From Streptomyces fragilis (GTDB taxonomy: Bacteria; Actinomycetota; Actinomycetes; Streptomycetales; Streptomycetaceae), in assembly GCF_003112515.1 (NCBI RefSeq), contig NZ_BEVZ01000002.1, positions 186,001 through 250,000 of the forward strand: 64,000 nucleotides of DNA, given 5' to 3'. Of this stretch, positions 1 to 7,858 are shown in pieces. The notes beneath the pieces are model-generated. The model did no database searches. It was given only the letters and a program-made list of their open reading frames with translations, and was not told the DNA's origin. How positions within the stretch are numbered: position 1 is the first letter of the stretch; each line of letters starts with the position of its first letter. The translations under genes and the position numbers were made by a program.

Positions 1-78
1 CCCGCGCTCTTCCTGCCGCGCAACAAGCCCGCCGCGACGGAGGGCGAGACGAAGGCCGCGGCCGTGCCGATGCACTGA
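1..78 (+). CDS. C-terminal end of an unidentified protein (partial)
   Basis: The first 78 bases read as 25 codons ending in TGA, in a frame open from the window edge. The visible end runs PALFLPRNKP and continues into a short polar tail. Such a hydrophobic stretch followed by a basic, polar tail is common at the C-terminus of MFS exporters, but too little is visible to assign a family. A strong terminator follows within 20 bases, so this gene ends its own transcription unit and is not part of the cluster to the right. Confidence 0.55.
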   Translation, partial: PALFLPRNKPAATEGETKAAAVPMH

Positions 79-94
79 CCCGCACCTCCACAAG

Positions 95-134
95 GCTGCC
101 GCCCCGCCGTGCACACGGCGGGGCGGCAGCTTTT
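95..134 (+). terminator. Rho-independent terminator
   Basis: Perfect 17-bp inverted repeat (95-111 with 114-130) followed directly by TTTT. It closes the partial gene at the window start. It also shows that the ATG at 109 is not a translation start, which supports 226 for the next gene. Confidence 0.9.
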
Positions 135-225
135 CGTCGTTCCCGCCTTCGCGGTGCCCGTGGAACCGGGGAAGATCACCGGTGCGTCTTCGTCTCCGAG
201 TCGTGGGGGAGGGGGCGAGGGCGGG

Positions 226-1296
226 ATGCCGGCGTACCGACCGCAGCGGATGTCGGCGAAGGCATGGGCCGGGGCCGGCGCCGCGGGTGTCCTGACGGTG
301 CTGGTGATCGCGCTGATCTGGCTGCCCGGGCCGTGGAGCGACCTGCGGGCGTACGAAGCGGCGCCGGTGTGCCGCGCCGGGCGCTCCGCGGACGACTGCC
401 GGACGGTGACCTGGGCCACGGTGACCGGGACGGAACGCGTGCGCCGCGGCGGCACGGGCGCCTACCGGCTCACGCTCCGCCTCGCCGACGGATCAGAGCG
501 CACGGTGACCCTGGCCGGACTGCGGGGCGGCCTCGGCGGCTCCGTCGGCGAGCGGGCCGGGATCGTCACCTGGCGCGGCTCGGCCGTCGAGGTGGCCCGG
601 GGCCCGGACCGGGACACCGTGACCGGTTCGCGTCTGCTCGCCTGGCGGCCGCCCCTGGTGTTCCTGCTGCTGCTCACGCCCGCCACGGCCGCGGCGCTGT
701 GGACGGCCGGATGGCTGCGACGGCGGCAACGGTGGCTCGGGCGACGGGTCACGGTGCGGGAGGCGGCGCCGGCCGGCGTCGTGCTCGTGGCGGCCGTGGC
801 GGCCGCCGTCGGCGGCCTGCCGATCGCCCTCTCGGCGAGCGGCCCCGAGGACGCGCTGCGTGCCGGGGCATGGCTCCTGCCGGCCGCGGCGGTGGTGGCC
901 GCGCCCTTCGCCCTGTGGGTGTCGGCCCGGCCGTCGAGGGAGCGCCGGGAGGTGCCGGTCAGCCCTCGCACACCGGTCTCGGAGCGGGTCGTGCAGGGCT
1001 TCGTGCGGGGTGACGTGCCGTACAGCAAGGAGGGGTTCGACCGTCTGGTGGTGGGCCCCGGGCTGCTCGCCGCCACCCCCGACCCCTCGGGCCGGGTCGC
1101 GCGCGCCCCGGTGCCCGTGCTGGAGGTCGTGCGGGTCCGGGAGAGCTGGCCCGACGAGGCCCTGCCGGAGGGCCGGGGGAGCGCGCCGACCCACGTCGTG
1201 GAGTGCCGGGACGCGGACCGCGAGGTGCTGATCGTGGTGCGGGCCGAGGACGTGCCGGAGGTGCTGGGAGCGCTGCGCTCCGCCGGCCGCGCCTGA
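226..1296 (+). CDS. Conserved-type membrane protein, function unknown
   Basis: 356-aa protein. I chose ATG 226 because a purine-rich GGGGGAGGGGGCGAGG run sits just upstream and the longer reading begins inside a terminator. One membrane segment lies near residues 12-34. It is followed by a polar domain of about 105 residues with two cysteines, then three more hydrophobic segments near 144-165, 184-204 and 214-235, and a basic, probably cytoplasmic tail of about 120 residues. No catalytic motif is visible. It lies before the first SARP-type promoter at 1317 and has no obvious link to the polyketide genes, so I read it as chromosomal flank. Confidence 0.8.
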   Translation: MPAYRPQRMSAKAWAGAGAAGVLTVLVIALIWLPGPWSDLRAYEAAPVCRAGRSADDCRTVTWATVTGTERVRRGGTGAYRLTLRLADGSERTVTLAGLRGGLGGSVGERAGIVTWRGSAVEVARGPDRDTVTGSRLLAWRPPLVFLLLLTPATAAALWTAGWLRRRQRWLGRRVTVREAAPAGVVLVAAVAAAVGGLPIALSASGPEDALRAGAWLLPAAAVVAAPFALWVSARPSRERREVPVSPRTPVSERVVQGFVRGDVPYSKEGFDRLVVGPGLLAATPDPSGRVARAPVPVLEVVRVRESWPDEALPEGRGSAPTHVVECRDADREVLIVVRAEDVPEVLGALRSAGRA

Positions 1297-1316
1297 GCCC
1301 GGACCGCGACCGGTGC

Positions 1317-1348
1317 TCCAGTGGGGCTGCAGCCGTCTGCGGCACGGT
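1317..1348 (+). promoter_or_regulatory. Predicted SARP promoter of the SnoaL-like gene
   Basis: Heptamers TCCAGTG (1317) and TGCAGCC (1328) start 11 bp apart. They are followed by 8 bp and a -10-like CACGGT (1343-1348). This is the same geometry as the other SARP boxes in the window, although the second heptamer is imperfect. If real, it makes the gene at 1401 the leftmost member of the cluster regulon. Confidence 0.5.
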
Positions 1349-1400
1349 GGGCGGTGATGGCCGGCAGCCGCAAGGGGCGCCGCAGCGAGGGGAGTTCACC

Positions 1401-1859
1401 ATGTCTCAGTCGGTCGGGATCCGTCCACAGGTCACCGGTGACCTGTACGCCGAGGTGCAGACCTTCTACGCCACGCAGATGCGGCGGGTCGACAGCCTGG
1501 ACATCGAGGGCTTCGCCGCGACCTTCACCGAGGACGGCGAGATCGTGCACGCGGGCGGCCGGCGGCAGAGCGGCCGGGCGGAGATGCTCGCCGGGATGCG
1601 GGCGGCCCTGCCCCGCTACAAGGACATCGCCACCCGGCACTGGTTCGGCCACCTCCTGATCGAGGCCGACCCCGCCGACGAGGACACCGTGCGCGTCTCC
1701 TACTACACGCTGGTCACGCAGACTGACCGCGAGGGCAAGGTCTCCTTCCAGCCCACCTTCACCGTGGACGACGTGCTGGTCCGCCGTGACGGGGTCCTGC
1801 TGACCCGCTCCCGGGTGATCACGCAGGACGGCCCGGACACCCGCGCCGCAGCAGCCTGA
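1401..1859 (+). CDS. SnoaL-like / NTF2-fold protein
   Basis: 152-aa protein of the small NTF2/SnoaL-like alpha+beta barrel type. An N-terminal helix (Tyr-Ala-Glu-Val-Gln, Phe-Tyr-Ala-Thr-Gln-Met-Arg) is followed by the typical FAATFTEDGEIVHAGG segment and long beta strands. In aromatic polyketide pathways members of this family act as cyclases, hydroxylases or decarboxylation helpers, and the sequence alone does not say which. The start is ATG 1401, preceded by GCGAGGGGAG. The gene is monocistronic, ends at a strong terminator, and has a SARP-like box upstream, so it probably belongs to the cluster. Confidence 0.8.
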   Translation: MSQSVGIRPQVTGDLYAEVQTFYATQMRRVDSLDIEGFAATFTEDGEIVHAGGRRQSGRAEMLAGMRAALPRYKDIATRHWFGHLLIEADPADEDTVRVSYYTLVTQTDREGKVSFQPTFTVDDVLVRRDGVLLTRSRVITQDGPDTRAAAA

Positions 1860-1890
1860 CACCGGCGCCCGGCACCGGCGCCGGTGCCGG

Positions 1891-1935
1891 CACATGGATG
1901 AGGGGCCCTCCGGCGGAGGGCCCCTCATCCATGTG
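1891..1935. terminator. Bidirectional terminator hairpin
   Basis: Perfect 21-bp stem (1891-1911 with 1915-1935) and a GGC loop, placed between the convergent genes ending at 1859 (+) and 1945 (-). A smaller GGCACCGGCGCCGGTGCC palindrome precedes it at 1871-1888. Confidence 0.85.
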
Positions 1936-1944
1936 CCGCGGGGT

Positions 1945-2097
1945 TCAGTCGATGCCGCGGCAGATGTGCGGTTCCGAGCCGTCGTCGTCGAGGTCCCCGG
2001 CGAGCAGCCAGGCCACCCAGTGGGGTGCTTCGCGCGGACCGCCCAGCGGCGGCAGCGATGCGGCGGTCTTCTCGCGGTCCGGCAGATTCGTCTCCAT
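1945..2097 (-). CDS. Small hypothetical protein, 50 aa
   Basis: A short gene starting at ATG 2097, behind a good GGGAG ribosome site, and ending with TGA at 1945. The product is 50 aa and soluble: a charged N-terminus (METNLPDREK), a Trp-containing middle (HWVAWLLAGDLDDDG) and a Cys-containing end (EPHICRGID). Codon use is typical of the neighbourhood. It is the last gene of the leftward operon of ketoreductase, flavin reductase and MBL cyclase, 46 bp after the MBL gene, so it may be cotranscribed. I do not recognise the family. Its position suggests a small accessory or recognition peptide in polyketide tailoring. Confidence 0.6.
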   Translation of the reverse strand: METNLPDREKTAASLPPLGGPREAPHWVAWLLAGDLDDDGSEPHICRGID

Positions 2098-2143
2098 CGA
2101 CGACTCCCTTTCGGTCGGCAGATCTTCTCTCCGCTCGATGCGG

Positions 2144-3118
2144 TCAGGCGTGACAGGAGGGCAGGCCTCCGTGGAAGGCGACCATCTCCTTGAAGGACGC
2201 GGCGACGTCGATCCGGGCGCCCGGCGCCAGCCCCTCCAGCTCGGCGTACGCCCGGTGCAGGTTGCCCACCAGGCGCTCGGAGTCGAGGAGGCCGGCGAAC
2301 GCGCCGAGGTCGGCCTCGCGGGCGGCGGTCAGCGCGCTCACCCGGCGGCGCAGCCCGTCGCGGGCGAGCTCCCGCAGCCACCGCACGTACGCCTCCGTCC
2401 GGTCCAGCAGCTCCAGGCCGCCGACCTGCCCGTGGCCGGGGACGACCACCTCGGGGCCGAGGGCGCGCATCCGGGCCAGCGCCCGGAGCGAACCGCTGAC
2501 GGAGCCCATGAGGAGGTAGGGGGTCACCCCCGACCAGACGACGTCGCCGGCGAACAGCACCCCGCGTTCGGGGACCCAGGCGACGACGTCGTTCGGGGTG
2601 TGGGCCGGGCCCACGTCGATGAGCTCGGTGCTCGGGCCGCCGTCGCCGTGCAGGGTGAGCCGGTCGCGGAAGGTGAGGTCCGGCGGGGTCAGGGGCGTGT
2701 CGCCCCACTCCACGCCGGGCCACAGGTGCCGCAGGCCCAGGCCCGCCTCGCAGATGTCGGAGCGCGTCCCCTCGTGCGCGACGACGACGGCGCGCGGGAC
2801 GAACTGGCCGTTGCCGAAGGTGTGGTCGCCGTGGAAGTGGGTGTTGACGACGTAGTCCGGTCCCCCCGGCACCACGCGCTCCACCTCCTCGCGCAGGTGC
2901 CGCGCCCGCTCCTCGGTCGCCACCGTGTCGACGAGGACCGAGCGGCCACCGCCGACGACGAGTCCCGCGTTGTTCAGGCACCAGCCGCCCTCCGGCTGGA
3001 GATACGCGTACACGTCGTCGGCGACCCGCGTCAGGCTGCCCGGGGCCGCCTTGGAGGCCGCGGCGGCGACGGCGGCCGCCCCCGCGGCAGGAGGGGCGAC
3101 CGGGGCCGGCGCCGTCAC
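2144..3118 (-). CDS. MBL-fold hydrolase, probable polyketide thioesterase/cyclase
   Basis: 324-aa metallo-beta-lactamase fold protein. The metal motif N-T-H-F-H-G-D-H lies at residues 92-99. Downstream metal ligands appear in the segments around AHTPNDVVAW and FAGDVV and in the late VVPGHGQVGG. About 30 Ala/Pro-rich residues precede the domain. The GTG start at 3118 overlaps the stop of the upstream flavin reductase (GTGA), implying translational coupling. In actinorhodin biosynthesis ActIV is an MBL-fold thioesterase/cyclase for a later ring. The context here (ketoreductase, ActVB-like reductase) supports the same role, but a hydrolytic function on another thioester is possible. Confidence 0.75.
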   Translation of the reverse strand: MTAPAPVAPPAAGAAAVAAAASKAAPGSLTRVADDVYAYLQPEGGWCLNNAGLVVGGGRSVLVDTVATEERARHLREEVERVVPGGPDYVVNTHFHGDHTFGNGQFVPRAVVVAHEGTRSDICEAGLGLRHLWPGVEWGDTPLTPPDLTFRDRLTLHGDGGPSTELIDVGPAHTPNDVVAWVPERGVLFAGDVVWSGVTPYLLMGSVSGSLRALARMRALGPEVVVPGHGQVGGLELLDRTEAYVRWLRELARDGLRRRVSALTAAREADLGAFAGLLDSERLVGNLHRAYAELEGLAPGARIDVAASFKEMVAFHGGLPSCHA

Positions 3119-3663
3119 GCGGCGGCCCTCGGCGCCTCGGCGGCGGGCAGCGACCCGAACCGGCCCTGGTGGAACAGCAGCGGGTCCGGCGAGGACGCGC
3201 CGCCGGACAGCGCGACCACCCTGCCGATCAGCAGCGTGTGGTCGCCCGCCTCGTGCTCGGCGTGCAGCACGCACTCGACGTACGCCTCGGAGGCGGGCAG
3301 CACGGCGTTGCCGGTGACCCCCTCCACGGCGGACAGCCGGCGCATCGCGGCACGCCCCTCCGGCCGGTCGGGCCGGCAGAACTCCTGCGCCAGGTCGCGC
3401 TGCGCGTGGGTGAGCACGTTCACCGCGAAGCTGCCCGAGCGCGAGACGCGCGGGCGCATCCGGCCGTCCGCCTTGACCGACACCAGGATCAGCATCGGGT
3501 CGAGGGAGACGGAGGTCAGGCTGTTGAGGGTCATCACGATCGTCTCGTCGCCACTGCCCTGGGTGAGCAGGGTGACGCCGGTCGGGAACCGGCCCATGGC
3601 GGCTCGGAAGGCGGCCACGTCCGGTTCGGCCAGCGTGGCGCCGGCGGTCACAGCGGGGGTCAT
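3115..3663 (-). CDS. Flavin reductase of a two-component monooxygenase (ActVB/HpaC type)
   Basis: 182 aa with the flavin-reductase-like split-barrel signature: FRAAMGRFPTGVTLLT near the N-terminus, then MTLNSLTSVSLDPMLILVSV, SGSFAVNVL and the late GDHTLLIGRVVAL. It would reduce FMN or FAD with NAD(P)H and supply it to an oxygenase. The natural partner is the HpaB/ActVA-ORF5-like protein at 5215 on the opposite strand. Start ATG 3663. It lies between the ketoreductase (47-bp gap) and the MBL cyclase (overlap) in one leftward operon. Confidence 0.85.
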   Translation of the reverse strand: MTPAVTAGATLAEPDVAAFRAAMGRFPTGVTLLTQGSGDETIVMTLNSLTSVSLDPMLILVSVKADGRMRPRVSRSGSFAVNVLTHAQRDLAQEFCRPDRPEGRAAMRRLSAVEGVTGNAVLPASEAYVECVLHAEHEAGDHTLLIGRVVALSGGASSPDPLLFHQGRFGSLPAAEAPRAAA

Positions 3664-3710
3664 GTCGGTACTCCGTTTCAGCTCGTCCGGTCGTCCGTCC
3701 GGTGCGGCGG

Positions 3711-4496
3711 TCAGTAGTTGCCGAGCCCGCCGCACACGTTCAGCGCCTGCGCGGTGATGGAGCCGGCCGTGTCCGACGCGAGGTAGCCGACGAGTCCGGC
3801 GACCTCCTCGGGCGTCGAGTAACGGCCCAGCGGGATCTTCGCGTTGAAGCGCTCCTGGATCTCCTGCTCGCTCACCCCGTAGTGGCCCGCGTAGCCCTGC
3901 CGGACCCGCTGGGCCATCGGCGTCTCCACGTAACCGGGGCAGACGGCGTTCACGGTGATGCCGGTGGGCGCCAGCTCCTTGCCGACGGCCTTGGTGAAAC
4001 CGATGACGCCGTGCTTGGACGCGGAGTAGGGCGCGGCGAGCTCGACGCCCTGCTTGCCGCCGGTGGAGGCGATGTTGATGATCCGGCCCCACGAGCCCTC
4101 GCGCATCAGCCCCGTGGCGAGCACCTCGCGGGTCACCCGGAAGGTGCCGTTGAGGTTGGTCTCGATCACGTCGTCCCACAGCGTGTCGGGCAGCTCCGCC
4201 GTCACGCCGCCGCCGCCGCGCCCCGCGTTGTTGACGAGGATGTCGATGCGCCCGTACTCGGCGACCGCGGCGCCCACCGCCTCCCGGATCTGCTCCGGGG
4301 ACGTCACGTCGCACACCGTCCCCGACACCTCGCGGCCCAGCTCGCGCTGCTCCTTGACCAGGGTGCGCACGTTCTCGGCGTCGCGGGCCACGCCGAACAC
4401 CGCGACCCCCTGTTCGGCCAGCAGCTCGGTCACGGCGAGGCCGATCCCGCTGGTCGCGCCGGTGACGAAGGCGACCCGTCGTTGCCCGTCTGTCAT
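3711..4496 (-). CDS. C-9 type ketoreductase of the type II PKS (ActIII-like SDR)
   Basis: 261-aa short-chain dehydrogenase, the same length as ActIII. TGATSGIG binds NADPH, NNAG lies at 89-92, the catalytic Tyr157 is in YSASK, and the Ser is in the preceding IASTGG segment. The long insertion TPMAQRVRQGYAGHYGVSEQ with following residues is typical of polyketide ketoreductases. It should reduce one keto group of the nascent poly-beta-ketone, normally at C-9. Residues 94-96, PGG in ActIII and discussed as a stereocontrol motif, are Gly-Gly-Gly here. Start ATG 4496 after GGGGAGAACGCG. First gene of the operon running left to 1945. Confidence 0.93.
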   Translation of the reverse strand: MTDGQRRVAFVTGATSGIGLAVTELLAEQGVAVFGVARDAENVRTLVKEQRELGREVSGTVCDVTSPEQIREAVGAAVAEYGRIDILVNNAGRGGGGVTAELPDTLWDDVIETNLNGTFRVTREVLATGLMREGSWGRIINIASTGGKQGVELAAPYSASKHGVIGFTKAVGKELAPTGITVNAVCPGYVETPMAQRVRQGYAGHYGVSEQEIQERFNAKIPLGRYSTPEEVAGLVGYLASDTAGSITAQALNVCGGLGNY

Positions 4497-4561
4497 CGCG
4501 TTCTCCCCATCGCTCGTGTGGCTCGCTCGTGCGGCTCGTTGGGCCGGTCCACTTCGGCTCG

Positions 4562-4615
4562 ACGGTGGGCCCGCCGCCTTGCGGGGTTCTCGGCCCGCGG
4601 TGGAGCACCCCTGGA
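4562..4615 (-). promoter_or_regulatory. Predicted SARP promoter of the ketoreductase operon
   Basis: On the minus strand, heptamers TCCAGGG (from 4615), TCCACCG (4604), CCGAGAA (4593) and a degenerate GCAAGGC (4582) are phased every 11 bp. After 8 bp comes CACCGT (4567-4562), a plausible -10. The fourth repeat is weak, so the exact -10 is less sure than the repeat array. Confidence 0.5.
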
Positions 4616-4625
4616 GGACGGACGT

Positions 4626-4668
4626 TCGAGCGGGGCTCGACAGGCGGCCTAGCCGGGGCCGCCAGTTT
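4626..4668 (+). promoter_or_regulatory. Predicted SARP promoter of the SRPBCC/oxygenase/P450 operon
   Basis: Three heptamers phased at 11 bp, TCGAGCG (4626), TCGACAG (4637) and CCTAGCC (4648), are followed by 8 bp and CAGTTT (4663-4668). TCGA is palindromic, so the first two could also serve the divergent ketoreductase operon. Confidence 0.65.
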
Positions 4669-4726
4669 GGGCGTAATCGATGCCGTGGCCGGGCGGACAC
4701 CCGGCCGGCCTGAGCGAGGAGGCCCC

Positions 4727-5218
4727 GTGCCCGAGCAGACGCAGACGCTGCCTGATGTCAGGAAGTCGGTGACCGTCGCGGCGACGCCCGACGAGAGCTT
4801 CCGGATCTTCACCGAGCGGCCGGCCGACTGGTGGCCGCCGAGCCACGTCCTGGTCCGCAAGGAGCGGGCCGGCCTCGCCTTCGAGCCGGGCGTGGGCGGC
4901 CGCTACTACGAGTGGGACGTCGAGGGCACCGAGATCGCCTGGGGCCGCATCCTGGAGTGGGAGCCCGGCCGGCGGCTCGTCATGACCTGGCGCATCGACC
5001 CCAACTGGCAGTCCATCCCCACCGACGAGGGCGCCAGCGAGATCGAGGTCGACTTCGAGGCGGTGGACGAGGGGCACACCCGCGTCTCCCTCGCCCACGT
5101 CAAGCTGGACAACCACGGCCCGGGCGCCGAGCGGGTGTTCAAGGCCCTCGACGGCCCCAGCCCGGGCGAGACGCTGGAACGCTTCGAGCGGGCCGTCACG
5201 AACGGACCGGCCGCGTGA
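4727..5218 (+). CDS. SRPBCC (AHSA1/START-like) domain protein
   Basis: 163 aa. The SRPBCC fold is indicated by the N-terminal strand SVTVAATPDESFRIFTERPA, the central GGRYYEWDVEGTEIAWGRI and WEPGRRLVMTWR strands, and the C-terminal helix ending LERFERAV. This helix-grip fold binds hydrophobic ligands. In polyketide clusters it often serves as a cyclase or ligand-binding helper, while in other contexts it is a stress protein. GTG 4727 follows a good GCGAGGAGG site. Its stop overlaps the start of the flavin oxygenase, so the two are translationally coupled, favouring a pathway role. Confidence 0.8.
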   Translation: MPEQTQTLPDVRKSVTVAATPDESFRIFTERPADWWPPSHVLVRKERAGLAFEPGVGGRYYEWDVEGTEIAWGRILEWEPGRRLVMTWRIDPNWQSIPTDEGASEIEVDFEAVDEGHTRVSLAHVKLDNHGPGAERVFKALDGPSPGETLERFERAVTNGPAA

Positions 5219-6381
5219 GCGTCGACACCGGCGTCGCCGCCCCCGCGCCGGCCACGACGACCGCGCCCCCCGCCGCCCCGCCGGCCCGACTCGCCGACGC
5301 CGCGGTCCGGCTGCGGGACCTGGCCGCCGCCCACGCTGCGGACGCCGACACCGCGCGCGGCCTGTACCGCGAGGTCACCCACGGCATCCGCGAGGCCGGG
5401 TTCGCCCGGCACTTCGTGTCCGCCCGCTTCGGCGGCACCGAGGGCACCTTCGCCGAGCTCACCCGGGCCGTCATGACCGTCGGCGAGGGCTGCGCCGCCT
5501 CCGCCTGGTGCGCCTCGCTGGCCGCCTACTCGGCCCGCTTCGCCGCCCACCTGCCCGAGGCGGGGCACCAGGAGCTGTGGGGCGCCGGTCCGGACACCGT
5601 CGTCGCCACCGGGCTGATGCCGGCCGGCCGGGCCGTCCCGGAGAACGGCGGCTGGCGCCTCACCGGCCGCTGGGCGTACGTCAGCGCCGTGGACTTCGCC
5701 GACTGGGTGATGGTCTGCGCCGCCGTCCCCGGCGGCGGTGGCGAAGGACCGCCGCAGCTGCGCTTCTTCACCCTGCCGCGCGGGGCGTACAGCGTGCTGG
5801 AGACCTGGGACAGCATCGGGATGCGCGCCACCGGCAGCCACACCGTGGTCGTCGAGAACGCGTTCGTGCCGGACCACCTGACGTTCGACCGCACGGACAT
5901 GCTCACCGGCCGCAACGGCTTCTCCGAGGTGCCCTCGCACAACGTGCCCTTCCAGGCGGTCGGCGGGCTCACCTTCATCGCGCCCGTCGCCGGCGCCGCG
6001 ACCGGGGCGCTGGCCGCCGTCGCCGACTCGGTCACCGGACGCCGCCGCACCCAGACGGCCGAGCTGACCGTGGTCCGCGCCTCCGGCCGCGTCGACGCCG
6101 CCCGCCACCTGGTGGAGCAGAACGCCCAGGTCCTCGACCAGCGGCTGTTCACCCCCGAGCACATGGCGCGCAACGAGCGCAACGCCACCTTCGCCGCCGA
6201 GATCCTGCGCGAGGCCGTCACGCTGCTGGTCGGCGCCGCCGGCACCGGCGGGCTCGGCGAGAAGCACCCGCTGCAGCGCCACTGGCGCGACATCACGTCC
6301 GCGACCAGCCACGTCGCCCTGCAGTACGACACGGCGGCGCGCAAGAACTACTCGGCGGTCCTGCTCGGCCCCGAGGGGTGA
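5215..6381 (+). CDS. Flavin-dependent hydroxylase, HpaB/ActVA-ORF5 type (acyl-CoA dehydrogenase fold)
   Basis: 388 aa with an acyl-CoA-dehydrogenase-like fold: an N-terminal helical domain (GIREAGFARHFVSARFGG), a mid-domain beta segment (NGGWRLTGRWAYVSAVDFADW, then WDSIGMRATGSHTVVV) and a C-terminal helical bundle ending in a conserved WRDI-type helix. Proteins of this kind use reduced flavin from a separate reductase to hydroxylate aromatic polyketides. The ActVB-like reductase at 3115 is the likely partner. GTG 5215 overlaps the upstream stop. The Ala/Pro-rich first 25 residues look disordered. Confidence 0.87.
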   Translation: MSVDTGVAAPAPATTTAPPAAPPARLADAAVRLRDLAAAHAADADTARGLYREVTHGIREAGFARHFVSARFGGTEGTFAELTRAVMTVGEGCAASAWCASLAAYSARFAAHLPEAGHQELWGAGPDTVVATGLMPAGRAVPENGGWRLTGRWAYVSAVDFADWVMVCAAVPGGGGEGPPQLRFFTLPRGAYSVLETWDSIGMRATGSHTVVVENAFVPDHLTFDRTDMLTGRNGFSEVPSHNVPFQAVGGLTFIAPVAGAATGALAAVADSVTGRRRTQTAELTVVRASGRVDAARHLVEQNAQVLDQRLFTPEHMARNERNATFAAEILREAVTLLVGAAGTGGLGEKHPLQRHWRDITSATSHVALQYDTAARKNYSAVLLGPEG

Positions 6382-6493
6382 GGAACGGCGGGCTCAGGGG
6401 GCGTCCCACCGCGGGCGCCCCTTCGGCCGTTCGGCCCCCGCCGCCACCGTTTTCTTCCCGTACCCGTACACGCATCCCAGCGGAGGATCCATC

Positions 6494-7777
6494 GTGACTG
6501 TCACCCAGGAGACGACCCCCCAGGAGACGGCGCCCCAGGGCGGCGGCTGCCCGGTGGCCGGCGTCTTCCCGTTCAGCGGTTCCAGCTACCGGGGCCCCGC
6601 CCCGGCGTACGGCAGCCTGCGCGCCGAGCAGCCGGTCGTGAAGGTGCCGACCGCCGGCGGCGTCGACGCCTGGCTGGTCACCCGGTACGAGGACGTGCGC
6701 CGGCTGTCCGCCGACCCCCGGCTCAGCCGGGCCCAGGCCTGCGGCGAGGGCGCGCCCCGGGTGGGCGGCACCATGCACACCACCCCCGAGATGATCATCT
6801 CGCTGGACGCGCCCGAGCACTCCCGGCTGCGGAAGCTGGTGGCCGGAGCGTTCACCATGCGGCGGGTCGAGCGGATGCGGGAGAACGTCCAGCGGGTCAC
6901 CGACGAGCTCCTGGACGACATGGAGGCCAAGACGGCCGCCGGGGACGGCGGCGGGGTGGTGGACCTCGTGCAGCAGCTCGCGGTGCCGCTGCCGCTGACC
7001 GTGATCGGCGAGCTGCTGGGCGTGCCGGCGAAGGACCTGCGGGACTTCGAGCAGTGGGCGCGGGCGTTCGCCACGGTCGACGACCGGGCGGGCGGCGAGG
7101 AGTCGCTGCACGCGCTGGGCAAGCTGAGCGAGTACATCGTCGGGCTGGTCGCCGACAAGCGGGCGCAGCCGACCGACGACATGCTGTCCGAGCTGATCGC
7201 CGCGCGCGACGAGGGCGACCGGCTCAGCGAGGCGGAGCTGGTCACCTTCGGGTTCACGCTCATCGGCGCCGGCTTCGACACGACGGCGAACCAGCTCGCC
7301 AACTCGGTGCTGGCGCTGCTGGCGGACCACCGGGACCAGTGGGACCTGCTGGTCGAGGACACCTCCCGCATCCCGCGCGCGGTCGAGGAACTCCTGCGCC
7401 ACGTCAACCTGTTCGCCACGGACACGTCCGGGTTCCCGCGGATCGCCGCGGAGGACGTCGAGGTGGGCGGCGTGACGATCCCGAAGGGCGACGCGGTGCT
7501 GCTGTCCCTCGCCTCGGCCAACCGCGACCCCGAGGTCTTCGACGACCCCGACCGGCTGGACCTGGGCCGTGAGCGCAACCCGCACATCTCCTTCGGGCAC
7601 GGGATGCACTACTGCCTGGGCAAGCACCTGGGGCGGATGGAGATGGAGGTCGCCATCGAGGGACTGGTGCGGAGGTTCCCGGACCTGCGGCTCGCGGTGC
7701 CGGAGAGCGAACTGCCCTGGCACGAAGGGGAGATCAACCACACCCTGACGTCCCTGCCGGTGGTGCGCGGGAGTTGA
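6494..7777 (+). CDS. Cytochrome P450 (1 of 4)
   Basis: 427-aa class I bacterial P450. Helix I carries GAGFDTTANQ, the ExxR element is in VEELLRHVN, and the haem loop is FGHGMHYCLG. An acidic, Gln/Thr/Pro-rich tail of about 20 residues precedes the domain. GTG 6494 follows GGAGGATCC. It is third in the operon beginning at 4727 and ends at a strong terminator. It closely resembles the P450 at 13970 in length and motifs, so the two are probably duplicates with different substrates or positions. Electrons could come from the ferredoxin pair at 9140-10821. Confidence 0.93.
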   Translation: MTVTQETTPQETAPQGGGCPVAGVFPFSGSSYRGPAPAYGSLRAEQPVVKVPTAGGVDAWLVTRYEDVRRLSADPRLSRAQACGEGAPRVGGTMHTTPEMIISLDAPEHSRLRKLVAGAFTMRRVERMRENVQRVTDELLDDMEAKTAAGDGGGVVDLVQQLAVPLPLTVIGELLGVPAKDLRDFEQWARAFATVDDRAGGEESLHALGKLSEYIVGLVADKRAQPTDDMLSELIAARDEGDRLSEAELVTFGFTLIGAGFDTTANQLANSVLALLADHRDQWDLLVEDTSRIPRAVEELLRHVNLFATDTSGFPRIAAEDVEVGGVTIPKGDAVLLSLASANRDPEVFDDPDRLDLGRERNPHISFGHGMHYCLGKHLGRMEMEVAIEGLVRRFPDLRLAVPESELPWHEGEINHTLTSLPVVRGS

Positions 7778-7816
7778 CCCGCCGGCCCCGCGGGGCGTTC
7801 GGGTACGGGTGGCCGC

Positions 7817-7851
7817 GGCCCCGGTCCCTCGGTTGCCGAGGGACCGGGGCC
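7817..7851. terminator. Bidirectional terminator hairpin
   Basis: Perfect 16-bp stem (7817-7832 with 7836-7851) and a TTG loop, between the P450 ending at 7777 (+) and the leftward DUF1906 remnant ending at 7859. Confidence 0.85.
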
Positions 7852-7858
7852 TTCGCCG

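Noticed and set aside
109..225. Upstream start for the membrane protein
   Set aside because: ATG 109 lies within the stem of a terminator. ATG 226 has a purine-rich ribosome site and begins just ahead of the first membrane segment.
462..2981. Very long antisense frames opposite real genes (here and throughout, for example 26954-31405 and 53356-58740)
   Set aside because: Arg/Pro/Gly/Ala-rich products with no domains. They cross several genes, terminators and promoters, the usual mirror effect of high third-position GC.
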